Source of the DNA: Mixta intestinalis
GTDB lineage: Bacteria > Pseudomonadota > Gammaproteobacteria > Enterobacterales > Enterobacteriaceae
Reading direction: 5' to 3'
Assembly (NCBI RefSeq): GCF_009914055.1
Contig: NZ_CP028271.1
Span: forward strand, 3,472,001-3,536,000
Length of the DNA stretch: 64,000 bases
Part shown: one piece after another, positions 9,206 through 18,911 of the stretch
Layout of the letters: every line of letters starts with the position of its first letter
How positions within the stretch are numbered: position 1 is the stretch's first letter
Notes under the pieces: generated by a model
Seen by the model: only the letters and a program-made list of their open reading frames with translations
Database searches by the model: none
Told to the model about the DNA's origin: nothing
Position numbers and translations under genes: made by a program

Positions 9206-10464
9206 CGCCATACCCCTTTGGTATCCACAATCCAGCGCTGCGCAACCTGTTCGCCCGCGACTGCCCTGAACTCGCGGTGATCGACCAGCATCACCAGCAC
9301 ATCCGCCTGTTCAAGCGCCTGCTGCTGGCTGACCAGCGAGGCATCATTCGCCAGCTTCGCGGGGATCTGCTTCACGTTAGGTTCGACCACCCAGGTCGCG
9401 CCGCTGTGCCAGTCGGCAATCAGATGCGCTATTTCCATCGCCGGGCTTTCACGCAGATCGTCGATATTGGGCTTAAATGCCAGGCCAAAGCAGGCGATGG
9501 TCAGCTCGCTGGCACGTTTGCCGCTGTTGGTCAGGCAATCGGCCACGGCAGCTTTTACCTGGTTCAGCACCCAGTGCGGTTTGGCGTCGTTCACCTCGCG
9601 CGCGGTACGAATCAGGCGCGCCAGCTCGGGGTTCTGCGCCACGATAAACCAGGGATCGACCGCAATGCAGTGTCCACCGACACCCGGCCCCGGCTGGAGA
9701 ATATTGACGCGCGGATGGCGGTTTGCCAACGCAATCAGCTCCCAGACGTTAATGCCCTGCTGGGCGCAAATCAGCGACAGTTCGTTGGCGAAAGCGATAT
9801 TGACGTCGCGGAAGCTGTTTTCCGTCAGCTTACACATCTCCGCCGTACGAGCATTGGTAATCACACACTCGCCTTCAAGGAATATGCGATAAAGCTCGCT
9901 GGCGCGCGCTGAACAGGCGGGCGTCATGCCGCCTACGACGCGATCGTTTTTAATCAGCTCCACCATCACCTGGCCTGGCAGTACGCGTTCCGGGCAGTAG
10001 GCGATATGAATATCAGGAGAGTCCGCCTGCTGGTGAGGGAAGGTTAAATCGGGACGCGCCTCCGCCAGCCACTGCGCCATTTGTTCTGTGGTGCCAACCG
10101 GCGAAGTAGATTCCAGAATCACCAGATCGCCCTTTTTCAACACCGGTGCCAGCGACAACGCCGCCGCCTGAACATAGGCGAGATCGGGCTGGTGATCGCC
10201 TTTAAAGGGCGTCGGCACGGCAATCAGGAAAGCATCAGCCTCAACCGGCTGTGTCGCGGCGCGTAAAAATCCCGCCTGCACCGCTGTTTTCACTACCGCA
10301 TCCAGATCTGGCTCAACGATATGAATTTCCCCACGGTTAATGGTTTCAACCGCATGGGCGTTGATATCCACGCCAACAACGTTTTGCCCGCGCGAAGCGA
10401 AAGCCGCTGCGGTAGGCAGGCCGATATAACCAAGGCCAATGACCGAAATAGTATTAAAGCTCAT
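9202..10464 (-). CDS. wecC: UDP-N-acetyl-D-mannosamine dehydrogenase
   Basis: WecC oxidises UDP-ManNAc to UDP-ManNAcA with two NAD molecules, supplying the WecG substrate. It has 420 residues, the same as in E. coli. The N-terminal Rossmann motif GLGYIGLPTAA (about residues 10-20) is present, as is the catalytic cysteine in GVGGHCIAVDP of the UDP-glucose/GDP-mannose dehydrogenase family. It overlaps wecB by four bases (ATGA) and rffG by four bases. Confidence 0.97.
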   Translation of the reverse strand: MSFNTISVIGLGYIGLPTAAAFASRGQNVVGVDINAHAVETINRGEIHIVEPDLDAVVKTAVQAGFLRAATQPVEADAFLIAVPTPFKGDHQPDLAYVQAAALSLAPVLKKGDLVILESTSPVGTTEQMAQWLAEARPDLTFPHQQADSPDIHIAYCPERVLPGQVMVELIKNDRVVGGMTPACSARASELYRIFLEGECVITNARTAEMCKLTENSFRDVNIAFANELSLICAQQGINVWELIALANRHPRVNILQPGPGVGGHCIAVDPWFIVAQNPELARLIRTAREVNDAKPHWVLNQVKAAVADCLTNSGKRASELTIACFGLAFKPNIDDLRESPAMEIAHLIADWHSGATWVVEPNVKQIPAKLANDASLVSQQQALEQADVLVMLVDHREFRAVAGEQVAQRWIVDTKGVWR

Positions 10465-11591
10465 AGCGTTACTCTGTTATTTTTTAGCGCCTGTAAAATA
10501 CGTGCGCAGGCATGCCCATCGCCATACGGGTTATGCGCGCGGCTCATCGTTTGCCAGGCTTCTTCGTGAGTGAGCAGATGGTTAACCTCTGCGACAATCT
10601 TCTCTTCATCCGTTCCCACCAGCCGTACGGTACCGGCGGCTACCGCCTCCGGACGCTCGGTAGTTTCCCGCATCACCAGTACCGGCTTGCCGAGCGAAGG
10701 CGCTTCTTCCTGAATGCCGCCGGAATCGGTAAGGATCAGCCACGCCCGATGCATCAGCCAGACAAACGGCAGATATTCCTGCGGATCGATCAGCACGATA
10801 TTGTCGATACCGCTCAGGATGCGGTTTACCGGCTCGCTAACGTTTGGATTCAGGTGAACCGGATAAACAATCTGTACTTCCGGATGCTGAAGCGCCAGCT
10901 TTGCCAGCGCGCTGCAAATACGCTCAAACCCGCCGCCAAAGCTTTCACGGCGATGCCCCGTCACCAGTATCATTTTCTTTGAGGCATCGAGGAACGGATA
11001 GCGCGCCGCCAGATCGTCATAGTGCTGACGATCGGACAGAATACGATCGCGTACCCAGAGCAGCGCATCGATTACCGTATTGCCGGTAACAAAAATCCGG
11101 CTGTCCGGCAGGTTCTCGCGCAGCAGATTTTGCCGGGAGTTTTCCGTCGGGGTAAAGTGCCAGGTCGCCAGATGGCCGGTTAACTTGCGGTTCGCCTCTT
11201 CCGGCCAGGGGGAATAGAGATCGCCGGTGCGCAGACCTGCCTCAACGTGCCCTACCGGAATCCGGTGATAAAAAGCCGCCAGGCTGGCAGCCAGCGTGGT
11301 GGTGGTATCGCCGTGCACCAGCACCACGTCAGGCCGGAACTCAGCAAATACCTGCTTCAGCCCTTCAAGGATACGGCTGGTAATCTCGGTTAACCCCTGT
11401 TCCGGGCGCATGATATCCAGATCGTAATCGGGCTTAAGCGCAAACAGACGCAAAACCTGATCGAGCATTTCACGATGCTGGGCGGTTACGCACAGGCGAG
11501 CGTCAAAGGCCTCATCATTTGCTAACGCATGAACCAGAGGCGCCATTTTTATAGCTTCCGGCCTCGTACCAAAAACGGTCAGTACTTTCAC
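10461..11591 (-). CDS. wecB: UDP-N-acetylglucosamine 2-epimerase (non-hydrolysing)
   Basis: WecB interconverts UDP-GlcNAc and UDP-ManNAc, the first committed step of the ManNAcA branch of ECA. The protein has 376 residues and all family landmarks: FGTRPEAIKMAPL at the N-terminus, HGDTTTTLA, GHVEAGLRTGD, TGHRRESFG and TDSGGIQEEAPSLGKPVL. It follows wzzE after about 57 bases and is coupled to wecC by an ATGA overlap. Confidence 0.97.
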   Translation of the reverse strand: MKVLTVFGTRPEAIKMAPLVHALANDEAFDARLCVTAQHREMLDQVLRLFALKPDYDLDIMRPEQGLTEITSRILEGLKQVFAEFRPDVVLVHGDTTTTLAASLAAFYHRIPVGHVEAGLRTGDLYSPWPEEANRKLTGHLATWHFTPTENSRQNLLRENLPDSRIFVTGNTVIDALLWVRDRILSDRQHYDDLAARYPFLDASKKMILVTGHRRESFGGGFERICSALAKLALQHPEVQIVYPVHLNPNVSEPVNRILSGIDNIVLIDPQEYLPFVWLMHRAWLILTDSGGIQEEAPSLGKPVLVMRETTERPEAVAAGTVRLVGTDEEKIVAEVNHLLTHEEAWQTMSRAHNPYGDGHACARILQALKNNRVTL

Positions 11592-11648
11592 TGTTTTTCT
11601 CTTCGTTCGTTAGCCGTGTCAGTCACAGCGACACCTGCAACGCGCGTT

Positions 11649-12677
11649 TCAGGCACGACGGCGAATCAGCGCAACGCCAGCGCCAGTCAGCGCGCCAATG
11701 GAGCCCCACAGGATCATTAAAAATAGACGGCGCGGGCTGTCGCGCTTCACTGGCTCTTCCGGCGTGCGCAGATAACGGTAAGTCTGGAATTTCGCCTCCA
11801 GCGTCGGCCCGACGTTCAGCGTATCGAGCATTGCCCGGTTTTGGTCATAGCTGATATCGTAGGTAGGCCCATTTGCCTGCAAATTTTCCAGCCGGGCCTG
11901 CAACATCGGCCTGCCCAACAGGAAAAGCTCAGAATCAGGCAGCTGTTCCGATGGCGTGCTGGTTTTGGTCTGGTCGATACCTTGCTGCTGGGCAATTTTC
12001 AGTGCCTGCTCCACGCTATGTAGCTGTCGCTGATATACCGCATTAGCAACCGATTCCTGACGTTTCACCTGAGCCTTCATCTGTACGGTACGCGCCGCCC
12101 AGGCTGCTTTTAGCTCCTGATTAAGATGGCGCGCCGCACGCTCGCTGGCGAAGGCAACATACTGTCGCAACAGGTTGTTAGCATCCGTGGCGGTTTCCGC
12201 TACCAGCCTGACGCTGTCGCTGGCGTTTTTAGCGTTATCGGCGGGGGAAAACTGAATGTTGCTGACCATCTCATCCAGCAGCGCGGCGTCATTGCGCACA
12301 TTGCCGCTTTTACGATGTTTGTAGTAGTCCGTCTGTAGCCAGAATTCACGGCGCGTATCCCATGAAGAGAGCTGCATAATGAATTCCCGATACGCGTCAT
12401 CCATTACCGACGACTGCGGCGCGGTCAGTGTCCCGCCGCTGCTACGAATATCCAGGTTACGTAAAAACTCTTGCTGGGAGTAATAGCTACCGATCATATT
12501 GACCGTAGGACGGTCGGTTATCGCCGTCGCGCTCCACTCCTGCTTAACCAGCAGTGAAAATATCCAGGCCAACACCATACACAGCAGCGCCAGCCCAATA
12601 ATCCAGCGCTTACCGCGCCATAGCGTGCAAAACAGGCCTCTGATGTCCAGTTCGTTATCCACGCGATCAGTGGTCAT
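11649..12677 (-). CDS. wzzE: ECA chain length regulator (polysaccharide co-polymerase)
   Basis: WzzE sets the modal length of ECA chains made by WzyE. The 342-residue protein has the PCP-1 layout: an N-terminal membrane segment (about residues 28-48), a long periplasmic domain rich in helices and coiled-coil-like stretches, and a C-terminal membrane segment preceded by the proline-rich PEEPVKRDSPRR. The sequence is less conserved than its neighbours, as is normal for Wzz proteins, but its position between wecA and wecB identifies it. Confidence 0.94.
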   Translation of the reverse strand: MTTDRVDNELDIRGLFCTLWRGKRWIIGLALLCMVLAWIFSLLVKQEWSATAITDRPTVNMIGSYYSQQEFLRNLDIRSSGGTLTAPQSSVMDDAYREFIMQLSSWDTRREFWLQTDYYKHRKSGNVRNDAALLDEMVSNIQFSPADNAKNASDSVRLVAETATDANNLLRQYVAFASERAARHLNQELKAAWAARTVQMKAQVKRQESVANAVYQRQLHSVEQALKIAQQQGIDQTKTSTPSEQLPDSELFLLGRPMLQARLENLQANGPTYDISYDQNRAMLDTLNVGPTLEAKFQTYRYLRTPEEPVKRDSPRRLFLMILWGSIGALTGAGVALIRRRA

Positions 12678-12705
12678 ATCCAGTTATCCTTTTCCAAAAG
12701 GGAGT

Positions 12706-13803
12706 TTAGCCAGCAAGCTTATTTTTATTAGCGCGACGCAGACGCCGCTTGAAGCGTTTGATCATGCGAGCCACGCGCCAGGCTCGCTTGATGCAGTAGC
12801 CATAGAGGATGAAAGCAAGCAAAAACAGTACCAGCATTATCCATTCAGGAATAAAAGCCAGATACTCTCCCAGCACACCGACGCCAGCCAGCAGTGCGGC
12901 AGCCAGGGTAATCAGCACGAAAGCCTGACGGGAAGAAAAACCGGCGCGCATGATCAGGTGATGAATATGCTGCCGATCGGCAGAGAAAGGGCTCATGCCC
13001 TTACGCAGGCGACGGTACATAATCGCCACCATATCCATCAGCGGAATGGCAATCAGCCACAGCGCGGTAACCGGCGTGATAGGGTGGGTGACGCCCTGCG
13101 TGGTTTCCAGCAGGATCCAGATAATGGTAAAGCCAATCAGCGTGCTGCCCGCATCGCCCATAAAGACTTTGTAACGCTTGCCGAAAACGCCGAGGTTTAA
13201 CAGGATATAGGGCAACGTGGCAGCGATCATCGCAAAGCACCACATTGACAGGCTATGCTGACCGTCAAAATAGAGGATGATACCCATCGCACCGAAGGTG
13301 ACGCAGGACAGCCCGCCCAGCAGACCGTCAATGCCATCAACCATATTGAACGCATTTATTGCCGCCCAGACGGCAAACAGCGTCAGCACGTAACCAAACG
13401 GCCCCACCACCAGCTCTATTGGCCCAACGATATAACCGAGACTCAGCAGGTAGAGTTTGCCCACCACCATCATCACCACCGCAATCGCCGCCTGTACAAC
13501 GGCGCGGATTTTAACGCTGATGTCAAAGCGATCGTCCAGCGCACCTACCAGTACCAGCACCCCCGCACAAAACAGGTAAAGCAGGCCGTGCGGCAGGTAA
13601 TAGTTGGTAATAATGAAAGTGAAGCAGATCCCGGCATACACTGAGATCCCACCAACCAGCGGTATTAACCCCTGATGGCGTTTGCGATAGTTAGGTCGAT
13701 CGACCAGGCCGACTTTTTTAGCTGCTTTCCGTGCAAAAAACAGAAATGCTAATGAAAACAGGAAAATCAGACCAAGCTCAGTACTCATCGTGAGTAAATT
13801 CAC
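12706..13803 (-). CDS. wecA: Undecaprenyl-phosphate GlcNAc-1-phosphate transferase
   Basis: WecA starts ECA synthesis, and usually also O-antigen synthesis, by moving GlcNAc-1-phosphate from UDP-GlcNAc to undecaprenyl phosphate. The 365-residue polytopic membrane protein keeps the DDRFDISVKIRA motif, NAFNMVDGIDGL, the GDAGSTLIGF loop and the HIHH motif (RQHIHHLIMRAGF). The start at 13803 is a GTG; the family N-terminus MNLLT and a GAGAG box upstream support it. It is the first gene of the ECA operon and lies downstream of rho in the same direction. Confidence 0.97.
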   Translation of the reverse strand: MNLLTMSTELGLIFLFSLAFLFFARKAAKKVGLVDRPNYRKRHQGLIPLVGGISVYAGICFTFIITNYYLPHGLLYLFCAGVLVLVGALDDRFDISVKIRAVVQAAIAVVMMVVGKLYLLSLGYIVGPIELVVGPFGYVLTLFAVWAAINAFNMVDGIDGLLGGLSCVTFGAMGIILYFDGQHSLSMWCFAMIAATLPYILLNLGVFGKRYKVFMGDAGSTLIGFTIIWILLETTQGVTHPITPVTALWLIAIPLMDMVAIMYRRLRKGMSPFSADRQHIHHLIMRAGFSSRQAFVLITLAAALLAGVGVLGEYLAFIPEWIMLVLFLLAFILYGYCIKRAWRVARMIKRFKRRLRRANKNKLAG

Positions 13804-13982
13804 ATTGACAGCTCTCTGCTAAGACATCGGATAACTATAAGCAATTATTATGCCCACCAGCCTGACTGACGCCTGAATAATGCAAATCCGCCGCCTGGCC
13901 GCTTGTTCTTTGAGCAAAAGCGATGGCTATTTGTACGCTTTACCACTTATGACGCCGACAGTCGCTTTATCCTATAGTCCCA

Positions 13983-14014
13983 AAATAAAAAACGCCACGT
14001 CTGAGCGTGGCGTT
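13983..14014 (-). terminator. Intrinsic terminator after rho
   Basis: A 9-bp perfect stem (13991-13999 with 14006-14014) is followed on the minus strand by TTTTTTATTTT. It lies between the rho stop and the wecA start, so it separates rho from the ECA operon or attenuates read-through. Confidence 0.85.
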
Positions 14015-14076
14015 ACCCGAGTTTTCTTTCCACCGTTATGGGCGTTTAACTGACGTTTGCCTGACGGTCAAAAAGG

Positions 14077-15336
14077 TTATGAACGTTTCATCATATCGAA
14101 GAATTCATCGTTGGTTTTGGTCATCGCCAACTTATTAATGAGGAATTCCATGGCATCAATCTCACCCATCGGGTGAATAATTTTGCGCAGGATCCACATT
14201 TTTTGCAGCTCTTCCTGGGAAGTAAGCAGCTCTTCTTTACGTGTACCGGAACGGTTGTAGTCGATAGCCGGGAAAACACGTTTTTCCGCAATTTTACGGG
14301 AGAGGTGCAGTTCCATATTGCCGGTACCTTTAAACTCTTCGTAAATCACTTCATCCATTTTCGAGCCGGTATCGATCAGCGCCGTCGCGATGATGGTCAG
14401 ACTGCCGCCCTCTTCCACGTTACGTGCCGCACCGAAGAAGCGTTTCGGACGATGCAGGGCGTTCGCATCCACACCACCGGTGAGTACTTTACCGGATGCC
14501 GGAACCACGGTGTTATAAGCACGCGCCAGACGGGTGATGGAGTCGAGCAGGATGATAACGTCTTTTTTATGCTCAACCAGACGCTTCGCCTTTTCGATAA
14601 CCATTTCGGCAACCTGAACGTGACGGGAAGCGGGTTCATCAAAGGTGGACGCAACCACTTCACCTTTAACCAGACGCTGCATTTCGGTAACTTCTTCCGG
14701 ACGTTCGTCAATCAGCAGCACCATCAGTACGCAGTCAGGATGATTGTAGGCAATGCTCTGCGCGATGTTTTGCAACAGCATGGTTTTACCCGCTTTCGGC
14801 GGTGCCACAATCAGACCACGCTGGCCACGACCGATCGGAGAGGCCAAATCCAGCACGCGTGCGGTCAGGTCTTCGGTTGAACCGTTACCACGTTCCATAC
14901 GCAGGCGAGAGTTAGCATGCAGCGGCGTCAGGTTTTCAAACAGAATCTTGCTGCGCGCATTTTCCGGTTTGTCATAGTTAACTTCATTTACCTTCAGCAG
15001 CGCAAAGTAACGCTCACCCTCTTTCGGCGGACGGATTTTGCCTGAAATGGTGTCACCAGTGCGAAGGTTGAAGCGGCGGATTTGGCTGGGAGAAACGTAG
15101 ATGTCGTCGGGACCGGCAAGGTAGGAGCTGTCTGCGGAGCGGAGGAAACCAAATCCGTCCTGCAATATCTCCAGCACACCATCTCCGAAGATATCCTCAC
15201 CGCTCTTGGCGTGTTGTTTGAGGATAGCGAAAATGATGTCCTGTTTGCGCATGCGCGCCAGGTTTTCCAGCCCCATGTTCTCGCCGAGAGTAATTAGCTC
15301 TGAAACCGGCGTATTTTTTAGTTCGGTAAGATTCAT
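14077..15336 (-). CDS. rho: Transcription termination factor Rho
   Basis: Rho is the hexameric RNA-dependent ATPase that ends transcription at Rho-dependent sites. It has 419 residues, the same as E. coli, and is nearly identical to it. Visible are the N-terminal helical domain (MNLTELKNTPVSELI), the OB-fold RNA-binding domain with GFGFLRSADSSYL, the P-loop PPKAGKTMLLQ, the Walker B region VLLIDERPEEVTEM and the R loop region. The gene is followed by an intrinsic terminator. E. coli rho is autoregulated by Rho-dependent attenuation in its leader, and the long leader here fits that. Confidence 0.98.
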   Translation of the reverse strand: MNLTELKNTPVSELITLGENMGLENLARMRKQDIIFAILKQHAKSGEDIFGDGVLEILQDGFGFLRSADSSYLAGPDDIYVSPSQIRRFNLRTGDTISGKIRPPKEGERYFALLKVNEVNYDKPENARSKILFENLTPLHANSRLRMERGNGSTEDLTARVLDLASPIGRGQRGLIVAPPKAGKTMLLQNIAQSIAYNHPDCVLMVLLIDERPEEVTEMQRLVKGEVVASTFDEPASRHVQVAEMVIEKAKRLVEHKKDVIILLDSITRLARAYNTVVPASGKVLTGGVDANALHRPKRFFGAARNVEEGGSLTIIATALIDTGSKMDEVIYEEFKGTGNMELHLSRKIAEKRVFPAIDYNRSGTRKEELLTSQEELQKMWILRKIIHPMGEIDAMEFLINKLAMTKTNDEFFDMMKRS

Positions 15337-15669
15337 AATGGTGGGTTCTTAAACTCGGGGTATATCTCGAAAAGGTTGTCGTGAATGGTATGGCAAGAAG
15401 GTCCATGCCCGTTAATGGCTCCATTTTCATGTCTGCTCGATGATCTTATGCGTGAATGCCGATCTGAAAACGAGGAGACGGTTGAAAACAGATACCGGAA
15501 AATGATGCTACCGTCAGATTGTTGATGCACCGCGTAAAAAAAGCCAGCGTTCAACAAGGGAAACAAACTACAGGTAAGTTCGTAATGCAGTAGGATTAAC
15601 TTAGCATGCTTCATGCCGGGCGTCTAGCGGTCTGGCAAAAATTACTGACCGCCAACGCCGGCAGTGAAA
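15337..15669 (-). promoter_or_regulatory. rho leader region
   Basis: This roughly 330-base gap between trxA and rho corresponds to the long, autoregulated rho leader of enterobacteria. The part nearest rho resembles the E. coli leader closely (CATTCACGACAACC and GTTTAAGAACCCAC on the minus strand). I could not find a convincing counterpart of the E. coli leader peptide RhoL: the aligned frame has no ATG. A 93-codon frame from 15614 runs through to overlap the rho ATG as ATGA but lacks a ribosome binding site. Confidence 0.5.
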
Positions 15670-16002
15670 TCAGCCCAGGTTCGCGTTCAGGAACTCTTTG
15701 AGCTGGCCTTTGGACAGCGCACCCACTTTGGTCGCCGCCACTTCACCATTTTTAAACAGCAGCAGCGTCGGGATGCCACGAATACCGTATTTCGGCGCCG
15801 TTTCCGGGTTCTCATCGATATTCAGTTTAGCAATGGTCAGCTTACCGTCATACTCTTCTGCTACTTCATCAAGGATCGGGGCAATCATTTTGCATGGACC
15901 ACACCATTCCGCCCAGAAGTCCACCAGCGTTAAACCTTCGGCTTGCAGCACGTCGGTTTCGAAGCTTTTGTCGGTCAGATGAACGATTTTATCGCTGCTC
16001 AT
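15670..16002 (-). CDS. trxA: Thioredoxin 1
   Basis: Thioredoxin is the general disulfide reductase of the cytoplasm and the reductant of ribonucleotide reductase and methionine sulfoxide reductases. The 110-residue protein carries the active site WCGPC at residues 33-37, the cis-proline loop (RGIPTLLLF) and the terminal KGQLKEFLNANL. It is one residue longer than E. coli TrxA, from an extra N-terminal serine. It is divergent from rhlB and lies upstream of rho, as in E. coli. Confidence 0.98.
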   Translation of the reverse strand: MSSDKIVHLTDKSFETDVLQAEGLTLVDFWAEWCGPCKMIAPILDEVAEEYDGKLTIAKLNIDENPETAPKYGIRGIPTLLLFKNGEVAATKVGALSKGQLKEFLNANLG

Positions 16003-16119
16003 GTCTTACTCCACAAGATTATGCCTGGCTGGTTGGCGTAAAATCTGCCAACGTAGGTTGACTTTATTTCACCGGATACGCTTTCGTAAAGCAATAGTAA
16101 GCTGATATTCTACCACACT

Positions 16120-17412
16120 ATGAGCAAAACACACTTAACCGAAAAGAAGTTTTCCGACTTCGCCCTGCACCCACAAGTTATCGAAGCCCTTGAAAAGAAA
16201 GGCTTCCATAATTGTACGCCTATTCAGGCGTTAGCATTGCCGCTCACGCTGGTCGGGCGCGATGTTGCGGGTCAGGCGCAAACCGGAACAGGCAAAACGA
16301 TGGCGTTTCTGACGTCAACGTTTCATTATTTGCTTTCCCATCCCGCCGCAGAAGGCCGTCAGGTTAACCAACCGCGCGCGCTGATTATGGCCCCAACCCG
16401 CGAACTGGCCGTACAGATTCATGCCGACGCCGAGCCACTGGCACAGGCGACCGGACTGAAACTGGGTCTGGCTTATGGCGGCGACGGTTATGACAAACAG
16501 CTGAAAGTGCTGGAAAGCGGTGTGGATATCCTGATCGGCACTACCGGACGTCTGATCGACTACGCCAAACAGAATCATATCAACCTTGGCGCGATTCAGG
16601 TTGTGGTACTGGATGAAGCCGATCGCATGTTCGATCTCGGTTTTATCAAAGATATTCGTTGGCTGTTCCGCCGTATGCCTGCCACCAACCAGCGCCTGAA
16701 CATGCTGTTCTCCGCCACGCTCTCCTACCGCGTACGCGAGCTGGCGTTCGAGCATATGAATAATGCCGAATATGTTGAGGTTGAACCGGAGCAAAAAACC
16801 GGTCACCGCATTAAAGAAGAGCTGTTCTATCCTTCTAACGAAGAAAAGATGCGCCTGCTGCAAACGCTAATTGAAGAAGAGTGGCCGGATCGCGCAATTA
16901 TTTTCGCTAATACCAAACATCGCTGCGAAGATATCTGGGGCCATCTGGCCGCCGATGGACATCGCGTTGGGCTGTTAACTGGCGATGTGGCGCAGAAAAA
17001 ACGTCTGCGCATTCTGGAAGATTTCACCCAGGGTAATATCGATATCCTGGTCGCTACCGACGTAGCGGCGCGCGGGCTGCATATTCCGGCGGTGACGCAC
17101 GTCTTTAACTACGATCTGCCTGACGACTGCGAAGACTATGTTCACCGTATCGGTCGTACCGGTCGCGCCGGTGCCAGCGGCTTCTCTATCAGCCTTGCCT
17201 GTGAAGAGTACGCGCTGAATCTGCCAGCGATTGAAGAGTATATCGGCCACGGCATTCCGGTAAGTAAATACAACAGCGAAGCGCTGATGAACGATCTGCC
17301 GCCGCCGAAACGGTTGACGCGTAATCGCCCCAGCAACGGCCCACGCCGTTCCGCAGGTAACAACCGTCGCAGCGGCGCGCCGCGTAATACTAACCGTAAA
17401 CGTTCAGGTTAA
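16120..17412 (+). CDS. rhlB: ATP-dependent RNA helicase RhlB
   Basis: RhlB is the DEAD-box helicase of the RNA degradosome; it is bound and stimulated by RNase E and unwinds structured RNA for PNPase. The 430-residue protein has the Q motif region (FHNCTPIQALALP), motif I AQTGTGKT, motif Ia PTRELA, the DEAD box VLDEADRMFD, the SAT motif and motif VI HRIGRTGRAG. It ends with a basic Arg/Asn-rich tail, as in E. coli. gppA starts 8 bases after its stop, so the two are probably co-transcribed. Confidence 0.97.
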   Translation: MSKTHLTEKKFSDFALHPQVIEALEKKGFHNCTPIQALALPLTLVGRDVAGQAQTGTGKTMAFLTSTFHYLLSHPAAEGRQVNQPRALIMAPTRELAVQIHADAEPLAQATGLKLGLAYGGDGYDKQLKVLESGVDILIGTTGRLIDYAKQNHINLGAIQVVVLDEADRMFDLGFIKDIRWLFRRMPATNQRLNMLFSATLSYRVRELAFEHMNNAEYVEVEPEQKTGHRIKEELFYPSNEEKMRLLQTLIEEEWPDRAIIFANTKHRCEDIWGHLAADGHRVGLLTGDVAQKKRLRILEDFTQGNIDILVATDVAARGLHIPAVTHVFNYDLPDDCEDYVHRIGRTGRAGASGFSISLACEEYALNLPAIEEYIGHGIPVSKYNSEALMNDLPPPKRLTRNRPSNGPRRSAGNNRRSGAPRNTNRKRSG

Positions 17413-17419
17413 CGACATC

Positions 17420-18904
17420 ATGCTCAGCGCATCGTCACTTTATGCTGCGGTCGATCTTGGGTCTAACAGCTTTCATATGTTAGTGGTGCGCGAAGTGGCG
17501 GGAAATATTCAGACCGTCGCGCGCATCAAGCGTAAAGTACGCCTCGCCGCCGGGCTTAACAGCGCCGGCGAGCTGTCCGAGGAGGCGATGGCGCGCGGCT
17601 GGCAATGTTTACAGCTCTTCGCCGAGCAGCTACAGGATATTCCCGCCGCGCAAATACGCGTGGTTGCCACGGCGACGCTGCGTCTGGCTACCAATGCCCA
17701 GCGCTTTCTTACCCAGGCTGAGGCGATACTGGGCTGTGCGGTCAATGTCATTACCGGCGAAGAGGAAGCACGCCTGATTTATCAGGGCGTGGCGCATACT
17801 ACCGGCGGTTCCGATAAGCGTCTGGTGGTAGATATTGGCGGTGGTAGCACCGAGCTGGTAACCGGCGATGGCGCTCAGGCAACCGCGCTGTTTAGCCTGA
17901 GCATGGGCTGCGTGACCTGGCTGGAACGCTATTTCGGCGATCGCAATCTCGCCAAAGAAAATTTTGACCGGGCAGAACAGGCGGCGCGTGCGATTATTCA
18001 GCCCGTGGCTGAACGCCTGCGTACGCAGGGCTGGCAGATTTGCGTCGGCGCGTCCGGCACCGTGCAGGCGCTACAGGAAATTATGGTGGCGCAGGGCATG
18101 GATGAGCGAATTACGCTCAGCAAACTGCAACAGCTGAAGCAGCGCGCCATTCAGTGCGGCAAGCTGGAAGAGCTGGAAATTGAAGGCCTGACGCTGGAGC
18201 GGGCGCTGGTTTTCCCCAGCGGGCTCGCTATTCTGATAGCGATTTTTACCGAACTGAATATTGAAAGCATGACGCTGGCGGGCGGTGCCCTGCGTGAAGG
18301 CCTGCTCTACGGCATGCTGCATTATCCGGTCGATCGCGATATTCGCAGCCGCACGCTACATAATATTCAGCGTCGTTTCTCCATCGATGTAGAACAGGCG
18401 GAACGGGTACGTCAGCTGGCGGCAAGCTTTGCGCGTCAGGTCAGCCCACACTGGAAGCTGGATAACTACTGTCGCGATCTGCTGGAAAGCGCCTGTCTGA
18501 TCCATGAAATTGGCCTGAGCGTCGATTTTCGTCTCGCATCACAGCATGCGGCCTATCTGGTGCGTCACCTCGATCTCCCTGGTTTTACGCCCGCGCAGAA
18601 AAAGCTGCTTGCCACGCTGCTGCAAAACCAGAGCAACAGTATCGATCTGGCGCAGCTTAATCAGCAGAATGCGGTGCCGTCACGCACGGCTGAACGCATG
18701 TGCCGGCTGCTGCGTCTGGCGGTAATTTTCGCCAGCCGTCGCCGTGACGATACGCTGCCCGCAGTGCGCCTACAGAGCGATGATGAAACGTTGCAGGTAA
18801 CTTTGCCTCCGGGCTGGCTGAAAGCGCATCCGCTGCGCGCAGAAATGCTGGAGCAGGAGAGCCGCTGGCAGTCCTACGTACACTGGCCGCTGGCGATTGT
18901 CTGA
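17420..18904 (+). CDS. gppA: Guanosine-5'-triphosphate,3'-diphosphate pyrophosphatase
   Basis: GppA hydrolyses pppGpp to ppGpp in the stringent response and also acts on polyphosphate. It belongs to the Ppx/GppA branch of the ASKHA superfamily. The 494-residue length equals E. coli GppA. Visible are the phosphate-1 motif VDLGSNSFHMLV near residue 12, DIGGGSTEL, the GASGTVQAL segment and the C-terminal HD-like domain. A Rho-independent terminator begins 8 bases after its stop, and rep converges on it. Confidence 0.97.
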   Translation: MLSASSLYAAVDLGSNSFHMLVVREVAGNIQTVARIKRKVRLAAGLNSAGELSEEAMARGWQCLQLFAEQLQDIPAAQIRVVATATLRLATNAQRFLTQAEAILGCAVNVITGEEEARLIYQGVAHTTGGSDKRLVVDIGGGSTELVTGDGAQATALFSLSMGCVTWLERYFGDRNLAKENFDRAEQAARAIIQPVAERLRTQGWQICVGASGTVQALQEIMVAQGMDERITLSKLQQLKQRAIQCGKLEELEIEGLTLERALVFPSGLAILIAIFTELNIESMTLAGGALREGLLYGMLHYPVDRDIRSRTLHNIQRRFSIDVEQAERVRQLAASFARQVSPHWKLDNYCRDLLESACLIHEIGLSVDFRLASQHAAYLVRHLDLPGFTPAQKKLLATLLQNQSNSIDLAQLNQQNAVPSRTAERMCRLLRLAVIFASRRRDDTLPAVRLQSDDETLQVTLPPGWLKAHPLRAEMLEQESRWQSYVHWPLAIV

Positions 18905-18911
18905 ATTTAAT

